Below are positions 13,904 to 27,811 of a stretch of 64,000 nt of DNA, piece after piece (position 1 is the stretch's first letter; each line of letters starts with the position of its first letter). The stretch is from Psoroptes ovis. Lineage: Eukaryota; Arthropoda; Arachnida; Sarcoptiformes; Psoroptidae. The stretch lies in contig PQWQ01000007.1 in the NCBI GenBank assembly GCA_002943765.1, positions 374,501 to 438,500 on the forward strand. The letters run 5' to 3'. Position numbers and translations under genes: made by a program. The notes beneath the pieces were generated by a model that was given only the letters and a program-made list of their open reading frames with translations, did no database searches and had not been told where the DNA came from.

Positions 13904-15812
13904 ATATATTCGCATTTTATATTATATGATAATCATAATATTTACCCATTCTTTGAGTATAATAATAATAATAATAAAAGATTTTTGATGGAAATTTGCA
14001 AAATAGAAAATTACATTTTTCTCTCATTTGTACCACGATAGAAAATGATGGCGATGAAATGATATTTTTTCATCATTTAATTTTCAATGTGTGTGTGTAA
14101 ACATCGTGAATTTTTCCCGTAAAAATTCGAATGAATATAACCCTTTCTTTGAAATTTATTTCTAATAATGAAATTCTAATATATAAATTTAGGGAAATAA
14201 TGTGATTTGTTCGGAAGAAAGAAAAACAGAAAAGTTTTAAAAGTATCTTCAATATATATCCAGTTCCTTATTCTTATGTATATTCAGTTTCATTCATTCA
14301 ATTTTTAATCATTTCAAATATCTTCAAATATTTACATATTTCATGATGATATTATTTGATGAAAATTCAAATCTTGAAAATTCTTGATTTCTACTAAATT
14401 CAATGAATGCGTTGAATATTTCCATCATTGCTTTGCATTAAGAATATTTTGAAAATCAACTCTTTGAAAACCATCGTTTGTTTTTTTTTATTTTGGTATG
14501 AAAAAACATTCAAAATAACATTATAATTATAATTATAAATGCATTTATGGAAAATGGAAAATTTCAAATTTTCAAAATTTTTCAAAAAGCTTCAAACAAT
14601 CGCGATTCATTTTGTGTGATTACAACAAAAAACAATTTGAATTTTGAATACTTTTCCATTTTCAATTTTCAAAATAAATATATTGATAATAGTAATGATA
14701 ACTCTGGTAAAAGTTATACTACTATTAGTTGTTCAAAATCATTATAATCATAAAATTGAAATGTTGTAAAACTTTTTTATTCCTGATTCTGGAACAATTA
14801 CTATTCGTATTGTTTTCACATTTGAACCTTTCTCGGTGAATGATATTCCAGAATTTCTGATGATTTTGAATGAAAAAAAAATGATTTACAGTTGAAGCTC
14901 GAATATCGAATGTATAATGTATATCTGTGCCTATTATTATTATAAATTGTATAATCGTATTGTCGAAAAATCGACTATTCATTTACAATGAATATATGAC
15001 CTTGTTGCTTTTTATTGAATCCAAATCGCAATCGAGATGCAATAAACTTGCCGAAATTAATAAATAAATAAATAGCTGAATTCTAGGCACAGAGAGGTGA
15101 ATCACCATTTTGACATTTGTTTGTTTGACTTTTTTTTTTATTCGGTGGCGGCCACGGCGACAGATATAATACACAATGGCACCGTAAATCGTTTTTTTTG
15201 TCATCATATACATGCAAACATATTCCAAAATTGATATTATTATTTTTTTCATTGAATTTTCATTTATATTTATAACTCTCTCAATGAATTGAATGAACCG
15301 TTTTTTTCCATAGGTTCCTTTGAAAAGCGTGGAAGCAAAAATGACAAATAAATATTTATTGCTTTATAATTAATTATTCATTTCATTTTCAGGCCTTATT
15401 TGCCTGGATTTTTATTTGATATCATTTTCATTATTATTTTCTTAACTCTGTAATTTCGATTCATTCAGTTTCATTCATTTATTCATTCGATGTAAAATTT
15501 TGTTTTTTTTTCAGTCCAAAAAAATTCAATTTTGTTTGTGTTGTTGTTTGTGCAGCACCATTATTATTATTATTATTATTATGCTTCGATGATGTGCTTC
15601 GAACACATTAACTTTTGTTATGGAAAAATTCCAACAAAAATTAAAAGAATTAACCCTTTTCTATGTGTTCTGTCATCAATTTTCGGATGATGATGATGAT
15701 ATGGGATTCCTTTTTAATTACAATTTTTAACACTGATGATGATGAAAATTTTAAAATAATTTTAGCTTTAAGAAATAAGACTGCTTCCGTATAAATTAAG
15801 TTTATTATTATA

Positions 15813-15892
15813 TTAGGCTGTCCGAAGAGTTTTTGCCGATTATATAGTAGAGAATTATGAGAAAATCGGCAAGAACTTATCGGACAACCTAA
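15813..15892 (+). mobile_element. palindromic MITE, copy 7
   Basis: 80 bp, TA-flanked, starting TTAGGCTGTCCGAAGAG and ending CGGACAACCTAA. Forward-type centre with TATATAGTAG. Confidence 0.8.
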
Positions 15893-17984
15893 TATTAATA
15901 TTTATCATTATGTGTGTGTATTAATTCATTAATTTTTATTTTATTTTTTGAAAAAGTTAAGAAGAAACAATAAGTTTCAATTCAAAATAATAGAACCAAA
16001 CAAACAAAATGACAAATATTTTCTTCATGAATTAATGAATGAATGTATGTATGTATGGGTGATTGCAGCAAAAATGTGCCTTTAATCAAAGTGTATCAAA
16101 ATTAATATTTGCTTAATTCATTTTGAAATTTAGTAAATACAAAGGGTTCGATTGAACCCGACAAACGAACAAAACAAATTTCAGGTCAAAAACATTATCA
16201 TTATTTGTTTTTGTTTTGTTTCAATTCAGAGAGACAAAATAGATTTGTATTACATTTAAAAATTACTAAAATTCAATTTCAAATGATTATTTCAAATTTT
16301 ATTAGTGAGAATAATAGATGTGTATCTGTGCATTTGGTTCATAGGGTTCATAGATTCGTACATTTACAGATTTGAATTTTCCCAATTCGAAAAAAAAACA
16401 AAATAAATTAATTTCTCGTAGGAGCCATATATTTTGATTAAGAAAATGTTGATAATAAAACAACATGTGCCACACACAGATAGAAAAAATCGAAAGTAAA
16501 AATAGAGAAATTTTGACAAAACATTCGTTGGCTAAACATGATGAAATCATACACATATACACGCATAGACATATCATCTAATTGTAAAAATTCCCTTGTA
16601 AAATCAAGAAAAATTTGTCACCCAAAAAAAATAACCTGTCATCTCTGTGTGTTTGTATATTGAGTTGATATTTTATTAATTTTTCATAATGCTAAAAATG
16701 GCTGATGATTTTCGGTGCCGAATTCTATTCTATTATCCATATTGGAGAATGGCAAGAGCACATTGCGTAATACATTCGATGATTTGTTTCATAGCAATTC
16801 GTATATATCTCCTTTTGTTAAATTATTAAATTTGAAAATTTCTGATTGTTTTTTCAGAATTCAATTTTTAAGAATTTGCTTAATTGTCAATGATTTTTGA
16901 ATTGATGTTGTAAAAACAAAATTTGATTATTTCAATTTTTGAAATTATTCAATTTTTAAAATTATTGAAAATGGCAAAACTAAAATATTTTTGAATTCGA
17001 AACATAGAAATTGAAAAACACATTTGACATTTGCCAACATGAATTTATTTATTTATTTATTTGTTCGTCGTTGTTTTTTGTTGTCGACATTAATTTAATG
17101 TGTCATATTATTCATTCATTCATTGTGTTACAAATATATGCACAATGATGATATTACATTATGTTTTCATTCAACTTGTATATTTTCCCTATTTAGTTTC
17201 ATTTGAATTCCATTTTTCACAATTATTATTTCACATTTATAATTCAATTGTCAATGTTTTTTCATCCATCCATCTCTCTCTCCCATTTTACATCTCTCAC
17301 TGGTAATGGGTTAAAATTTATTGTTAATAAATTAATAATGATTTTTTAATGCTTTTGTCATTTTTGTTTTTGTTTTATATTCAGAATTTTCGGGGATTCA
17401 AATGTAAAAATTTTCATCACTTTTGCAAATTCGATCAAAATATTGTTCAATATTTTGAATTTTAGAATTCCAATTGAATTTTTCATTTTATTCAATCACA
17501 ATCAATGAATTGAAATTTGCCTTTGAATTTCACACCATTGAAAAAAATGTATCGAATATCAAATCGTATATTTCAAAGAATTTCAATGATTCTGCCTCTG
17601 TTGTTTGTATGAAAAATGTATATTCCATTTCCAATCAACAAAATGGCCTTTTTTCGGCCTTATATTTTGTTGTCCGAAACTGCTTCTGCTGCTGTTCAAA
17701 TAAATGAATGAATGTGCGAAAAACATCATTAAATTTTGCTTTCAAGCACTGTCCATTTGATAAATGCAGTGGCGAATAAGTGTAAAATATTTTAAAATTG
17801 ACTGAATTTTTTTCTTTGAAACTTAATTTTCGAACTGAATTTTTCGAGGAGAAAAAAATTCAATTTGACTAACTGACCGACTGGAATCAAAATAATAAAC
17901 AGCAGTTGAAAGCGTAAATGTGTTGAGTGTTGTTTATCCAAAATGCAGTGAGAATAAGTGCTGCAATAAAATATGGTTCAAATA

Positions 17985-18065
17985 TTAAGTTGTCCGAAAA
18001 GTTTTTGCCGATTTTTCAATAATTTTCTACGATATAACCGGAAAAAACTTTGTGGACAACCATAA
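17985..18065 (-). mobile_element. palindromic MITE, copy 8
   Basis: 81 bp, TA-flanked, starting TTAAGTTGTCCGAAAAG. Reverse-type centre (CTACGATATA). Right end altered to GGACAACCATAA. Confidence 0.8.
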
Positions 18066-18758
18066 TAGATTGGAAATTTTTTTCCAATTTTCTTATCTCT
18101 TTTATTCTGATATTCATTGGTCCATGTATATTTATGATTTTGGTACTCTCTTAGATTCATTTTAGCGAAAATTTTTTTTTTGGCCTAAAAAACAAATGCA
18201 TTAAACCTTAAACATTCGAATGATAATGTTTTCATTATTATTTTATCACAATGAACAGTTATTATTGAATTGAATTGAAACACATACATATAAATACACA
18301 AAAATAATGATTTTCAATTTGAAAAATCATCATTATTTATTTGTATCTGATCATAATCATGATTATCATCCATCAATTGTTTATTCATTCGTAGATATTT
18401 GTACATTTTTGCATTCTTTCATTTTTGGATAAATGAATTAGCCAGAATTTGCTACGATTCTCGCTTTTCTTGATTCAAGAATGAATAATGATATCGACGA
18501 AATCGACGATAATCATTTATTTATTTATTTATATTCGAAAAATAAAGATTTTTCTATTTTGTTATTTTTGTATTTTCTTGACAAAGGCATAAGGCATTAA
18601 ACCAATTGGCTAATATAAATAAAATAGGGTCTATTTCAACAATATTTCATTAGAATTTCTGAAAATTTATTTTCATCTTATCTCGCGTAAATTAGATTAT
18701 ACACAAAAACATAGAATCAAATGAAACAATTTTCTCAATTTTCCATTTGAATATATAT

Positions 18759-18842
18759 TTAGGTTGTCCGAAAAGTTTTTGCCGGTGATTTTCCAATGAT
18801 TTTCTACGATATAACCGGCTAAAAACTTTTCGGACAACCTAA
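18759..18842 (-). mobile_element. palindromic MITE, copy 9
   Basis: 84 bp with long matching arms starting TTAGGTTGTCCGAAAAG and ending CTTTTCGGACAACCTAA. Reverse-type centre. TA follows the right end; one extra T precedes the left end. Confidence 0.8.
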
Positions 18843-20424
18843 TATATTTATCCATTCGTTGATGAAAAATTGGCTGATGAAAATAAGAAAAAACATTTTA
18901 CATTATTGAATTTTTTGTTTCAGTCATTTCAGTGAATATATTTGAACCCAATTGAAAAAATGGTCAATTTATTCAAATGAAATTGTTTTTCCATTCATTC
19001 ATTTATTCAATACACTGGTGTTGTCCAGTTCTCATTTATTCAATTCGATTCATTTATTTATTTATTTTTGGGTTACAAATTATTATTCGAAATTCGAATT
19101 TCTTTCGCTTCTCCTCATTCGCTTAACATGGCAAGAAATGATTAAAGATGCTCGTAGAAATTGTATCGAAGCAATTTTAGGTGATTTTCCTTTATTCGTT
19201 TAGGCGGCAACTTCGATTGTTATTTGTCGATTGTTGAAACGTGACAAACATTAAATTTTGTACATGTGTTGTACAGGTGATTTGTGAAATTGATTTGTTA
19301 TTTCACATTTCACATTTTTTCAGTTAACAAATAATCAAAATTATTTGACCAAAGCAATTGATTGAATCAATCAATTTTTTTGGGCTTATTTTCGACCAAA
19401 CAATAGCCTCAAAAAAATTGTCGAATCACGCAATCGATTTTAAATTTTTCAAAAATTGATCCGGTTTTTTTCTCTGATTCTATTTTTTGATTCGGTTGAT
19501 TATGCCGGAACTTGTTGTTGTAAAACCAATTTATTAACATGTCAATGAATTTATTTATTTATTTATTTGTGACGATGGATCGATTTTGCGTGATTCATTT
19601 TTTTTCCATTTCAATTCAATTCAATTTAAATTAATTCACAAAATTTGAAATTATTTCAATTTTTTAAACATTTTTGATCTCTTTAATATGATGTCGATTG
19701 ACGAATTTTCTTTGGCTTCGACCCAGAAAAAAAGCGATTAACCCTTTCTGTGTTATTATAAGGTCGTCGTTTAATATTCTTACATTGTCAGATTCGAAAC
19801 GAATTGAATTGATCATTCTGAATTGAAATTTTGATCTATTTTAGATTTGGCTTTGAAATATGATGAATTTCAAACAATTTAAACAATAATACGTGCCTTT
19901 AGCCATAAAATCAAACCCTAAATGGGAATATTTTTCTGTCCTACACCGTGAATGAATCGTATGATTATTATTATGTGAGATAGATATTTACCTTTGTGGT
20001 CCCATCGTTTGATTAAGATTGACGATTGATTAATTCAATCTGAATGATGATAATTATTTCATTTGAAATTTAAAATTCATTTGATATACATCATTTTTCG
20101 TTTTAATCACAAGAAAAAAAATGACTGAAACAATAATCATTTGGAATTCTCGTGGCAGCTCTAATAAGCTCCTGCAGTTTTCCAGCAGCTGTCAAATCAA
20201 AAATTTTAGATTCTATCTTTTGTTTGGTTGACCAATACAATGAATCAAACATATAAAATAAACTGAATGATGACAATATGATTATCATATATTTATAAAT
20301 GTGATTATCATATATTGTCATTCATTCGTTGTTTGAATATGAATAAATGAAAAATAATAATGAAAATAATAAAAATTCATTTCAAAATTGAAAATTTTCT
20401 GGTAAAATGCTGACCATTTATATA

Positions 20425-20504
20425 TCAGGTTGTCCGATAAATTCTTGCCGATTTTCTTATGATTTCCTACGATATAATCGGCAAAAACTTTTCGGACAGT
20501 CTAA
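20425..20504 (-). mobile_element. palindromic MITE, copy 10
   Basis: 80 bp, TA-flanked, starting TCAGGTTGTCCGATAAA. Reverse-type centre, and right arm ending CGGACAGTCTAA. Confidence 0.8.
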
Positions 20505-21261
20505 TATTTGACCAAAAGATAAGACAAAAATATTAATTTTTCAAATGCAATTCAGTATAAATCCATCATCCATTTTTTTTAGCCATCAACAATCGTAAAC
20601 GAAGAATCATTATGATTATTTTTGAATCGAATTATCAAAACAAAATGAATGAAATATGAAATATGAATTTAATTTTTATATTTTATCATATTTATTCATT
20701 TGTAATATTTACTTTTTACTTTTCAAATATGTTTGTGTGTGTGCGTATTTTTCATAAATACACAACGATAATAATTATTGTAATTAATATGAAACGAGAA
20801 ATTGAAATAAATTTTCACTGAAATTTGACATTTCATATTTGAAATATAAAATCATATTGTCGTTTGGTTACCCAAAAAATGACAACTTTTGTGTACTGTG
20901 TATTAATTGTGTGTATGATTTTGTGTGTGCACAGAGGAACACACAAAGGAAATCTATGGATTTCCATTTTTTTTGAAAATTTTGACAATTTCACATTTGA
21001 ATTGATGGATTTTTCTGCTGGTCATTCAAGGGGTAAATTGCTCGAATTGTTTTGACCATTTCAGTGTGTTTGTATGTGTTTTAATTCGCAATTTTCGTTT
21101 ATCTATTCATTCATCCAAAATTCCAAATGAAAAATTAATTCAATTCAAAATTTGAATTTTGAATTATGAAAAAATAATATGAACGGCAGAAACCGTTGGG
21201 TCCAGACAAGAAAAAATTAATAAACAGCAAGAAACGAATAGAATAAAAATTTTTCAAATTA

Positions 21262-21342
21262 TCCGGCTGTCCTAAAAATTTTTGCCGATTATATCGTAGA
21301 AAATCATCAGGAAAATCGACAATAACTTATCGGACAACCAAA
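21262..21342 (+). mobile_element. palindromic MITE, copy 11
   Basis: About 81 bp. The left terminus is diverged (TCCGGCTGTCCTAAAAA); the right end CGGACAACCAAA is followed by TA. Forward-type centre. Confidence 0.7.
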
Positions 21343-21593
21343 TAGAATTTCTGGTGTTTTATTCTGGCGTATTTCATTTCAAATCGATCCATTTAGTCCA
21401 ATATTCTGGTAAAATTTTTATCATTATTGTTGATTATTTGTGACTCTGTGTGTGTGTAAAGTGTATCATTCAACAAACGATGATCATCATTTATATATCC
21501 ATTGTTTATGATCATTCGTATATAAATATTCAATAATCATAATAATAAATGAATGAATGAATGGTTGATGAATTTTATTTATGAATGTATTGG

Positions 21594-21628
21594 TTTTTTT
21601 TCTGGTCATTTGTTGACCAGAAAAAAAA
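21594..21628. repeat. hairpin with 15-bp perfect stem
   Basis: Eight T followed by CTGGTCA, a 5-base loop, then TGACCAG followed by eight A: a perfect 15-bp stem over 35 bases. Not of the MITE family. Confidence 0.6.
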
Positions 21629-22699
21629 TGGATCATTTCCAAAAAACACTGCAAAATACGATACTTGCACTGATGATGATGATGATTGAGGATCGAGGAT
21701 CGACCAAAACAACCAAACCAAACCAAACGATATATGAAATATTAATTTATTAAATGAATGGTCATAAATAATTGGTGTTATGAGTTAAATTTTTGAATGC
21801 AAATACGCTCGGTGTTTGTGTGTGTGTTTGTGTTTGTTTTTTTCATTATCATTGATTATTTTTCCATTCAACTCTAAAACAAACGAAATAAATGAATTAT
21901 TTTGGTCGAATTTCAATGAATTTTTCGGTTTGTCGGGGACTTGGTTTGTTGTTGGTTTTTTTGAATTTTAAATGAATAAATGAATTCCAACAATAATGAT
22001 TCCATGTATTTAATGTCATGGATAATTTTCATTGAAAAGAGGATGAAGAGGGTTTGCAACTTCAAATGAAAAAACCTCTGAAAATGTGTAATTTTCAAAA
22101 AAATTTCGCAGGTCAAAGGTGCTTGTAATGTTATTTCGAATGTTATTTACTTGTATTCACATTTGTCCATTTGTTTTCAATCTCTTCACAATGAATGGAA
22201 TTCCGTATAACGTTGAAATATTTCAAATTCACCTCCAGATTAAAAGGTAGCCATTTTCACCCGAACAATATTGCCATGTGTCAATGATGAATTCATTTGA
22301 AATAAGCCACATTTGAATTGAATTCCGAACTATTTGAACTTTAATGATGACAATAACAATAATATTAATAGTTGACATATCCAAAAGTGAAACTTTGTAT
22401 AAAAAAGCGGAATCTGTTATTCTTGAATTCATTAAATTCCTATTTTATATTTTGTTTTATTGAAAGAAATATCGTTTGGTTTTCAAAATATTTCGAAACA
22501 GTGTATGGCAGTACATGTTCATCTTTCTATTCTTTTGTGGAAGGTTATGTCTACAACATTTGTTACATAATAATTTAATGATGTACATTTTGATCAGAAA
22601 CCAACGAATTCGTTGTTTCTGTTTATTTACTTTTCGACGAATTTTTTTTGCAGATTAATTAATTAAACATCATCAGTGGTATGGCAGTGCCGAATGAAA

Positions 22700-22720
22700 C
22701 TCTCTCTCTCTCTCTCTCTC
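22700..22720. repeat. (CT)n tract, GAGA-type
   Basis: Uninterrupted CT dinucleotides. On the other strand this is a GAGA tract, the kind of site bound by GAGA-factor proteins in insects; function here is unknown. Confidence 0.75.
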
Positions 22721-23875
22721 TTTGACTCTGTGACTGTGAAAACAAATAATTATGTTTGATGAACACACAGAGGATCATGAACATGGGTTTTGTGGTCACA
22801 TAAAGGTTATTTGTTTTGTAGAGTTTTTTTAGTGGTCGAAAGTCAATGTATGGATGTGTGTATGGATTTTGAAATGTGTGAAACCGAAAATTCGCCGAAA
22901 ATGATGATCAATTTTGACAAGCTTTGAATTTCAGTTTTATTTTGACCAGCAATCATCCATATGACTCTGAATGATAATCGATATTTTTTTGAAATAATAA
23001 TCATAAAAATTTACCCATCAAGGGTTTAGGCTATTGTTTAGGGTTTGCTGCAATCTATCTAACCTGAACCTAACCTGAACCACCATATGTGTTTGTTTCA
23101 TAAGGCATTAATGGTTTGTAAATTAATGATTTTCCAAATTGCACAGCCAAAATGATATATGACAGACAATATTCGATACTCGTTATTAATATTGCTGTTG
23201 TGTAATAATTTGAAAAAAAAACAAACAAATAATCATTTGAAAACCCATATCCATTATCATTATTGTTATTATTATGATTATTATTATTCGATCTAATGAC
23301 TCAATAATTTTCACATATTTTCGGAGGTATTATTTGGACAATATTTTTCACATTTTTTCACATATTCGACCATTGTTTTTTTTTTTGGTCAAAGTATTCG
23401 TATTTGTGTTGTGTCCATTCTTGCGCAAAAACGTAAAAATCTGAAAGCTTTTGTTGTATACGAACATACATACATAAATAATAATTTTACGCCGAGGGTT
23501 TTTCGGATTCATTCATTCATTCATTTTATTCGGTTTTTATTTGTCGTTTTGGTATGTTTTGTTTCTGTTTGTCTGTTTGTTTGTCATATTTGAAAATGGT
23601 AATAATTCACCTTTTGAAACATATGATAACCGAACAAACGAAAACAAACGAAATTCCAATTGTTTATTTGAAATGATATTTATTTTATTTTCATTTATTT
23701 ATATTAATATTAACAAATATTAAATTTTGATTTTTTCAAATGAATTTACTGCTATTTTCAATAATAATCGTAGTAGGAAAACATTTAATACAATGAAAAT
23801 TATTGTCGTCATTACTCTTGTTGTAATGCGCTGATTTTTCTACGGTTTATTTGTTTAATTCTTGTTTTTATATAT

Positions 23876-23959
23876 TCTGGTTGTCCTGAAAATTTTTACC
23901 GATTTACTGATTGAAAAAACAATATAAAACATCGGCCGAAAACTTTTCGGACAACCCAA
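23876..23959. mobile_element. palindromic MITE, copy 12 (diverged core)
   Basis: 84 bp, with arms TCTGGTTGTCCTGAAAA and CTTTTCGGACAACCCAA followed by TA. The centre (TTTACTGATTGAAAAAAC) does not match either main core, so it may be another internal variant. Confidence 0.7.
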
Positions 23960-24424
23960 TATTTAGGGGCCCTTTTTCCCTTGCTGCATTCTCATTTTGC
24001 TTGATGTTTGTTTGTTTGTTTGCTTGCTTGCAAATGTTGTATCATTTACTTTCTATTATTGTTGACAACTAAACAACAATAACTAAACAGTAGAATAAAC
24101 AAAAGATGTTTTCATCATCATTTCGTTTTTATTTATTTATTGATGTGAATTCATTTCAAAGAATCAAACAAATAAACAAACATTTTCTCATTTAAAGGTT
24201 AATATATTTAATTAAAATCTTATTGCTTACTCACGCGCAAACATAATGTGGAGTATTTGTAATAATAATACGAAAAAATTGAATACTTTTCGAATAGAAC
24301 AAAGCTTAACATTTGCGATTGAGGGGTAAACTCTGGTGAATTCTGAACAACAAAAACTGTAAAATCTGTTGTTCGTAAGATACTGTTGTTTGGCTGGCTT
24401 GTGTGTTCATCATCATTCATAATA

Positions 24425-24506
24425 TTATGTTGTCCGAAAAGTTTTTGCCGATTTTCTAGATTATTTTCTACAATATAACCGGTAAAAAACTTTCCGGACA
24501 ATCTAA
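24425..24506 (-). mobile_element. palindromic MITE, copy 13
   Basis: 82 bp, TA-flanked, starting TTATGTTGTCCGAAAAG. Reverse-type centre (CTACAATATA). It lies inside a long minus-strand open frame, which is therefore not a gene. Confidence 0.8.
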
Positions 24507-25813
24507 TATTTTCTTTATTACATAACCCCACCACAGTGTTTCGATGGAATTTCATTTGTTTTATTTTCTGAATAAGAAAACAATGTGATCATACTTTAAG
24601 ATAGTGAGAAACGTCTTATTGGAAAAAGCTCCGTTAATATATTTGATATAAGCATCGTCTTTTGGTTAGGTGTATACGACGATTCTTTCGGTTCTGCCAC
24701 AGCCACCACCAATATGGCGACCATTTTTTAGCCCTAAAATTTTTGTTCCGTTCTTATTCAGCTGTACAGCTTCAAAGATTCTGTTGTATTCATCACCACC
24801 ACCATACCATACATTACACAACAAGAATTGATGATTTCTCTATTGATTCCATTCACATTACATTCCATCTATTCATTTCTTATTTCATTGTTTTTTTCGG
24901 GGTTTCTTAGTGTTTTATATGACATTTATATCCAAGACTTTCTTGTTGTTCGAATCACCAAAATGCGCATCATCGATGAACAAATGAATAGTCGTTTGTT
25001 GTCGTCATCGTCGTTTAGAATATGGATTTTGATTTTTTGAATTTCTTTCACAATGAATGGAAAAAAAACAAATCAGATAATGCGCCTGATTCGAACTACA
25101 AAAACGAAAAAAACTAATCATGGCTCCCATTTTACCATTCATTATTTCTTTCAAATTCGATTATTTCATTTCTTGTAATGTTTGTAGATTTGAATTGAAT
25201 TGATAATATGTAATAAATTAGCATTTTCATTGTGTGTAGAGACCCTGTTAGCACAAAATAATGTAGAAAGTATAATGTTTGGGCGTTTTTTTATTTGGAA
25301 ATTAAATTTTTCAAATAAAAAAAATGAATATTGGCTCCCGATCGGTTGCTTTATTGGTATTTTCAATTTCGATTTAATATATATGAATGAATCTGTGTGT
25401 ATTTCTGAATATTTTTGGTTCGTTCGTTGAAAAATAGAAATAGAAACCCACCTCTATCCTAGATATTGGTTTTCGAACAAACTTTTTTCGGTTCCTTGGT
25501 TGTGTTCAGCTTCTCGAAATCATTATTATTATTCGAAACATCAGTAGTATATATTCCGCATACTCGTTGCGTTCGAACAACGAAAAACCAAACGATAGAA
25601 AATGCATTTAATTTTGTATCGAATAATTTTGTGATTTCAATTTCTTCTTGATATATATTGCTCGAAAATCTATTGATGTATGTTGATTTCAATTCAATGT
25701 ACACACACACACACATATATATCATATCATACATTTTATAAAATTTTTTGGTCGTAGACAGTCGCAGTGTATTGTATTTGTAAGGAGCGAATAATATATT
25801 TGGAGCATTCGAA

Positions 25814-25832
25814 TTTTTTTTTTTTTTTTTTT
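25814..25832. repeat. poly(T) tract
   Basis: Nineteen consecutive T. No retroposed gene body is visible next to it. Confidence 0.7.
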
Positions 25833-27359
25833 GGTTCGAAAGAATTTTTCTTCGATTTGCGAGGTTGGCGCCCATCATTCATTCATTTATTCATTTATTA
25901 TTATTATCAATAAATACGAACAAACGAACGAACAAAATCCAATAGATTTTCAATTTTTTCCATTATTTGTACACACACATTCATTCATTCATTTATATAT
26001 TACCATTCAATCATATATTGGGATTCTGGCACGCCCGATTCCATTGAGCATTCGAAAATTTGCTTTGAAATTTTCATTTATTTTCGTAGTAGAATCGAAT
26101 CGATTTTGATATTTTTACATTGAAAAAATGTGGAAAAAATTCTTTCAATTCAAAATTTAATGATAAAAATACAAAAATATTCTGGAAGAAGAATATATTC
26201 TGCCCGCCTATTTTTTCCGAAATGGAATTCAAATTCAATTTTTGAACTTTGATATATTCAATTCAATTCAATTCAACGATTCGTAATTATTATTCTTCTT
26301 CACAAAATATATTTTCAATCAATTTTTTTTTCTTGCGCATCTTCTTCGGCTTCTCACATCATCGCATCATACACGCTCATATATTCAATATATTCATTCA
26401 TATTCATTCAATTCACATTTGATTCCTTGAACATCATTATTAGTTCAAAATTTGATGAAAATTTTTCAATTCTCTTCAAAGATTTTCAGCCATTTGCCAT
26501 TCATTCATTGAATTTATTCATTTTTGCTTGTGAATTGCGATTCGATTTCTTCAAGTATGTGATTTTGTTTTTTCATTTTCTTATTTATTTTTCTAAGAAT
26601 TTACTTAAATGTTAATGTTTGAATATGTTTTTGTATGTATCATGGATGCGGCATGAGAGGGATGGATGTGCCTATGTCTATTTGTGTGTGTGTGTGTGTT
26701 AGTATATGCATGAAAGCCAATGTCTTCCACCAAGTAATCATCATACACATCATCAAATGTGACACTATTCATTCGTTGATTATTGTTTCTACGAACAAAG
26801 AAACAAAGCCGATTCTTTGATTTTCTTTGATTTTTTTGTTTGTTTGTTCAAATTTCGATCTCGAAATTTACAATTGTAGATCTTTAATCCTAAATAATAA
26901 TGATTATATATTTTTAGCTTATTTCTGTGTTCAAAATTGAAATCTTCAGAAAATTTTCCATTATTTATAAGATTCAATTTTTGATATTTTTTTCAATTTC
27001 AATTCCTTCTTTGAAAAACATTTCCATAGATGTTAATTTTGAATTGATTTCAAGATGAAATTTAATTCTTTAGATTTGACAATATTAATAATCAAAATAC
27101 ACAATCAAATGAACATTGAATGAATGTTTTTAATCATTTTCGAATAATATCTTCAAAGAATTTTCCATTACTTAGTTCATATTACATTCATTTCATTTCA
27201 TTTCATTTCATTTCCATTCATTCGAAAGACAATTGTATCACATTGACAAGTCGAAAGATTGACAGTATTTGTGCTGTTGATGTGTATTTTGAATTTTGAA
27301 AAATAGAAATTTTAAAATTAATTCAATAAATCAAACATATATTCAAATAATGGAAAATA

Positions 27360-27439
27360 TTAGGTTGTCCTAAAAGTTTTTGCTGATTATATTGTAAGGA
27401 ATGATGAGAAAATCGACAAGAACTTATCGGACAACCTAA
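27360..27439 (+). mobile_element. palindromic MITE, copy 14
   Basis: 80 bp, TA-flanked, starting TTAGGTTGTCCTAAAAG and ending CGGACAACCTAA. Forward-type centre (TATATTGTAAG). Confidence 0.8.
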
Positions 27440-27789
27440 TATTTTTGTAAGAAAATCTTTGAACAAAAAGAAAAACAATAGGAATTATTAAATTGAATTT
27501 TCATTCAATGAATTATTATTATCATCAAATGAACTTATGATTATTCTCTTTGATGAAAATGAAAATGATTTTTGTCAAATCATGGCAAATTGACATGAAA
27601 TTCATTTATTAAAATTCACATATTTCTTCTAAGTAAAAATACAATTCAAATGTCTGTGAACAATATTTTTTGATTCAATATTTTCTATTAATTAAGTTTT
27701 AATTTAGAAATTCATTTCGATGTATGTATGCATATTCGATTGAAATATGAATTTATGAAAAAAATAAAAATAAATGATGTACACTCACT

Positions 27790-27811
27790 CACACACACAC
27801 ACACACACACC
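27790..27811. repeat. (CA)n microsatellite
   Basis: About eleven CA dinucleotides. Confidence 0.8.

Larger units (their letters stand above)
13001..26500. other. gene-free AT-rich region, part 2
   Basis: No supportable exon. Contains eight MITE copies (13.82, 15.81, 17.99, 18.76, 20.43, 21.26, 23.88 and 24.43 kb), a TC tract at 22.70 kb, a poly(T) tract at 25.81 kb and a 15-bp hairpin at 21.59 kb. Less AT-rich islands occur near 20.14-20.21 kb and 24.69-24.80 kb; the first can be read as a short exon-like frame on the minus strand, but no partner exon is visible. Confidence 0.55.

Noticed and set aside
16144..16160. GGGTTCGATTGAACCC, resembling a tRNA B box
   Set aside because: It is a small palindrome; no A box, acceptor stem or cloverleaf can be drawn around it.
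23033..23085. Telomere-like words (TTTAGGG, CCTAACC)
   Set aside because: Only isolated words and one short repeat of CTGAACCTAAC, not a tandem telomeric tract.
24220..24555. 111-residue minus-strand open frame
   Set aside because: A complete MITE lies within it; the residues on either side show no family likeness.
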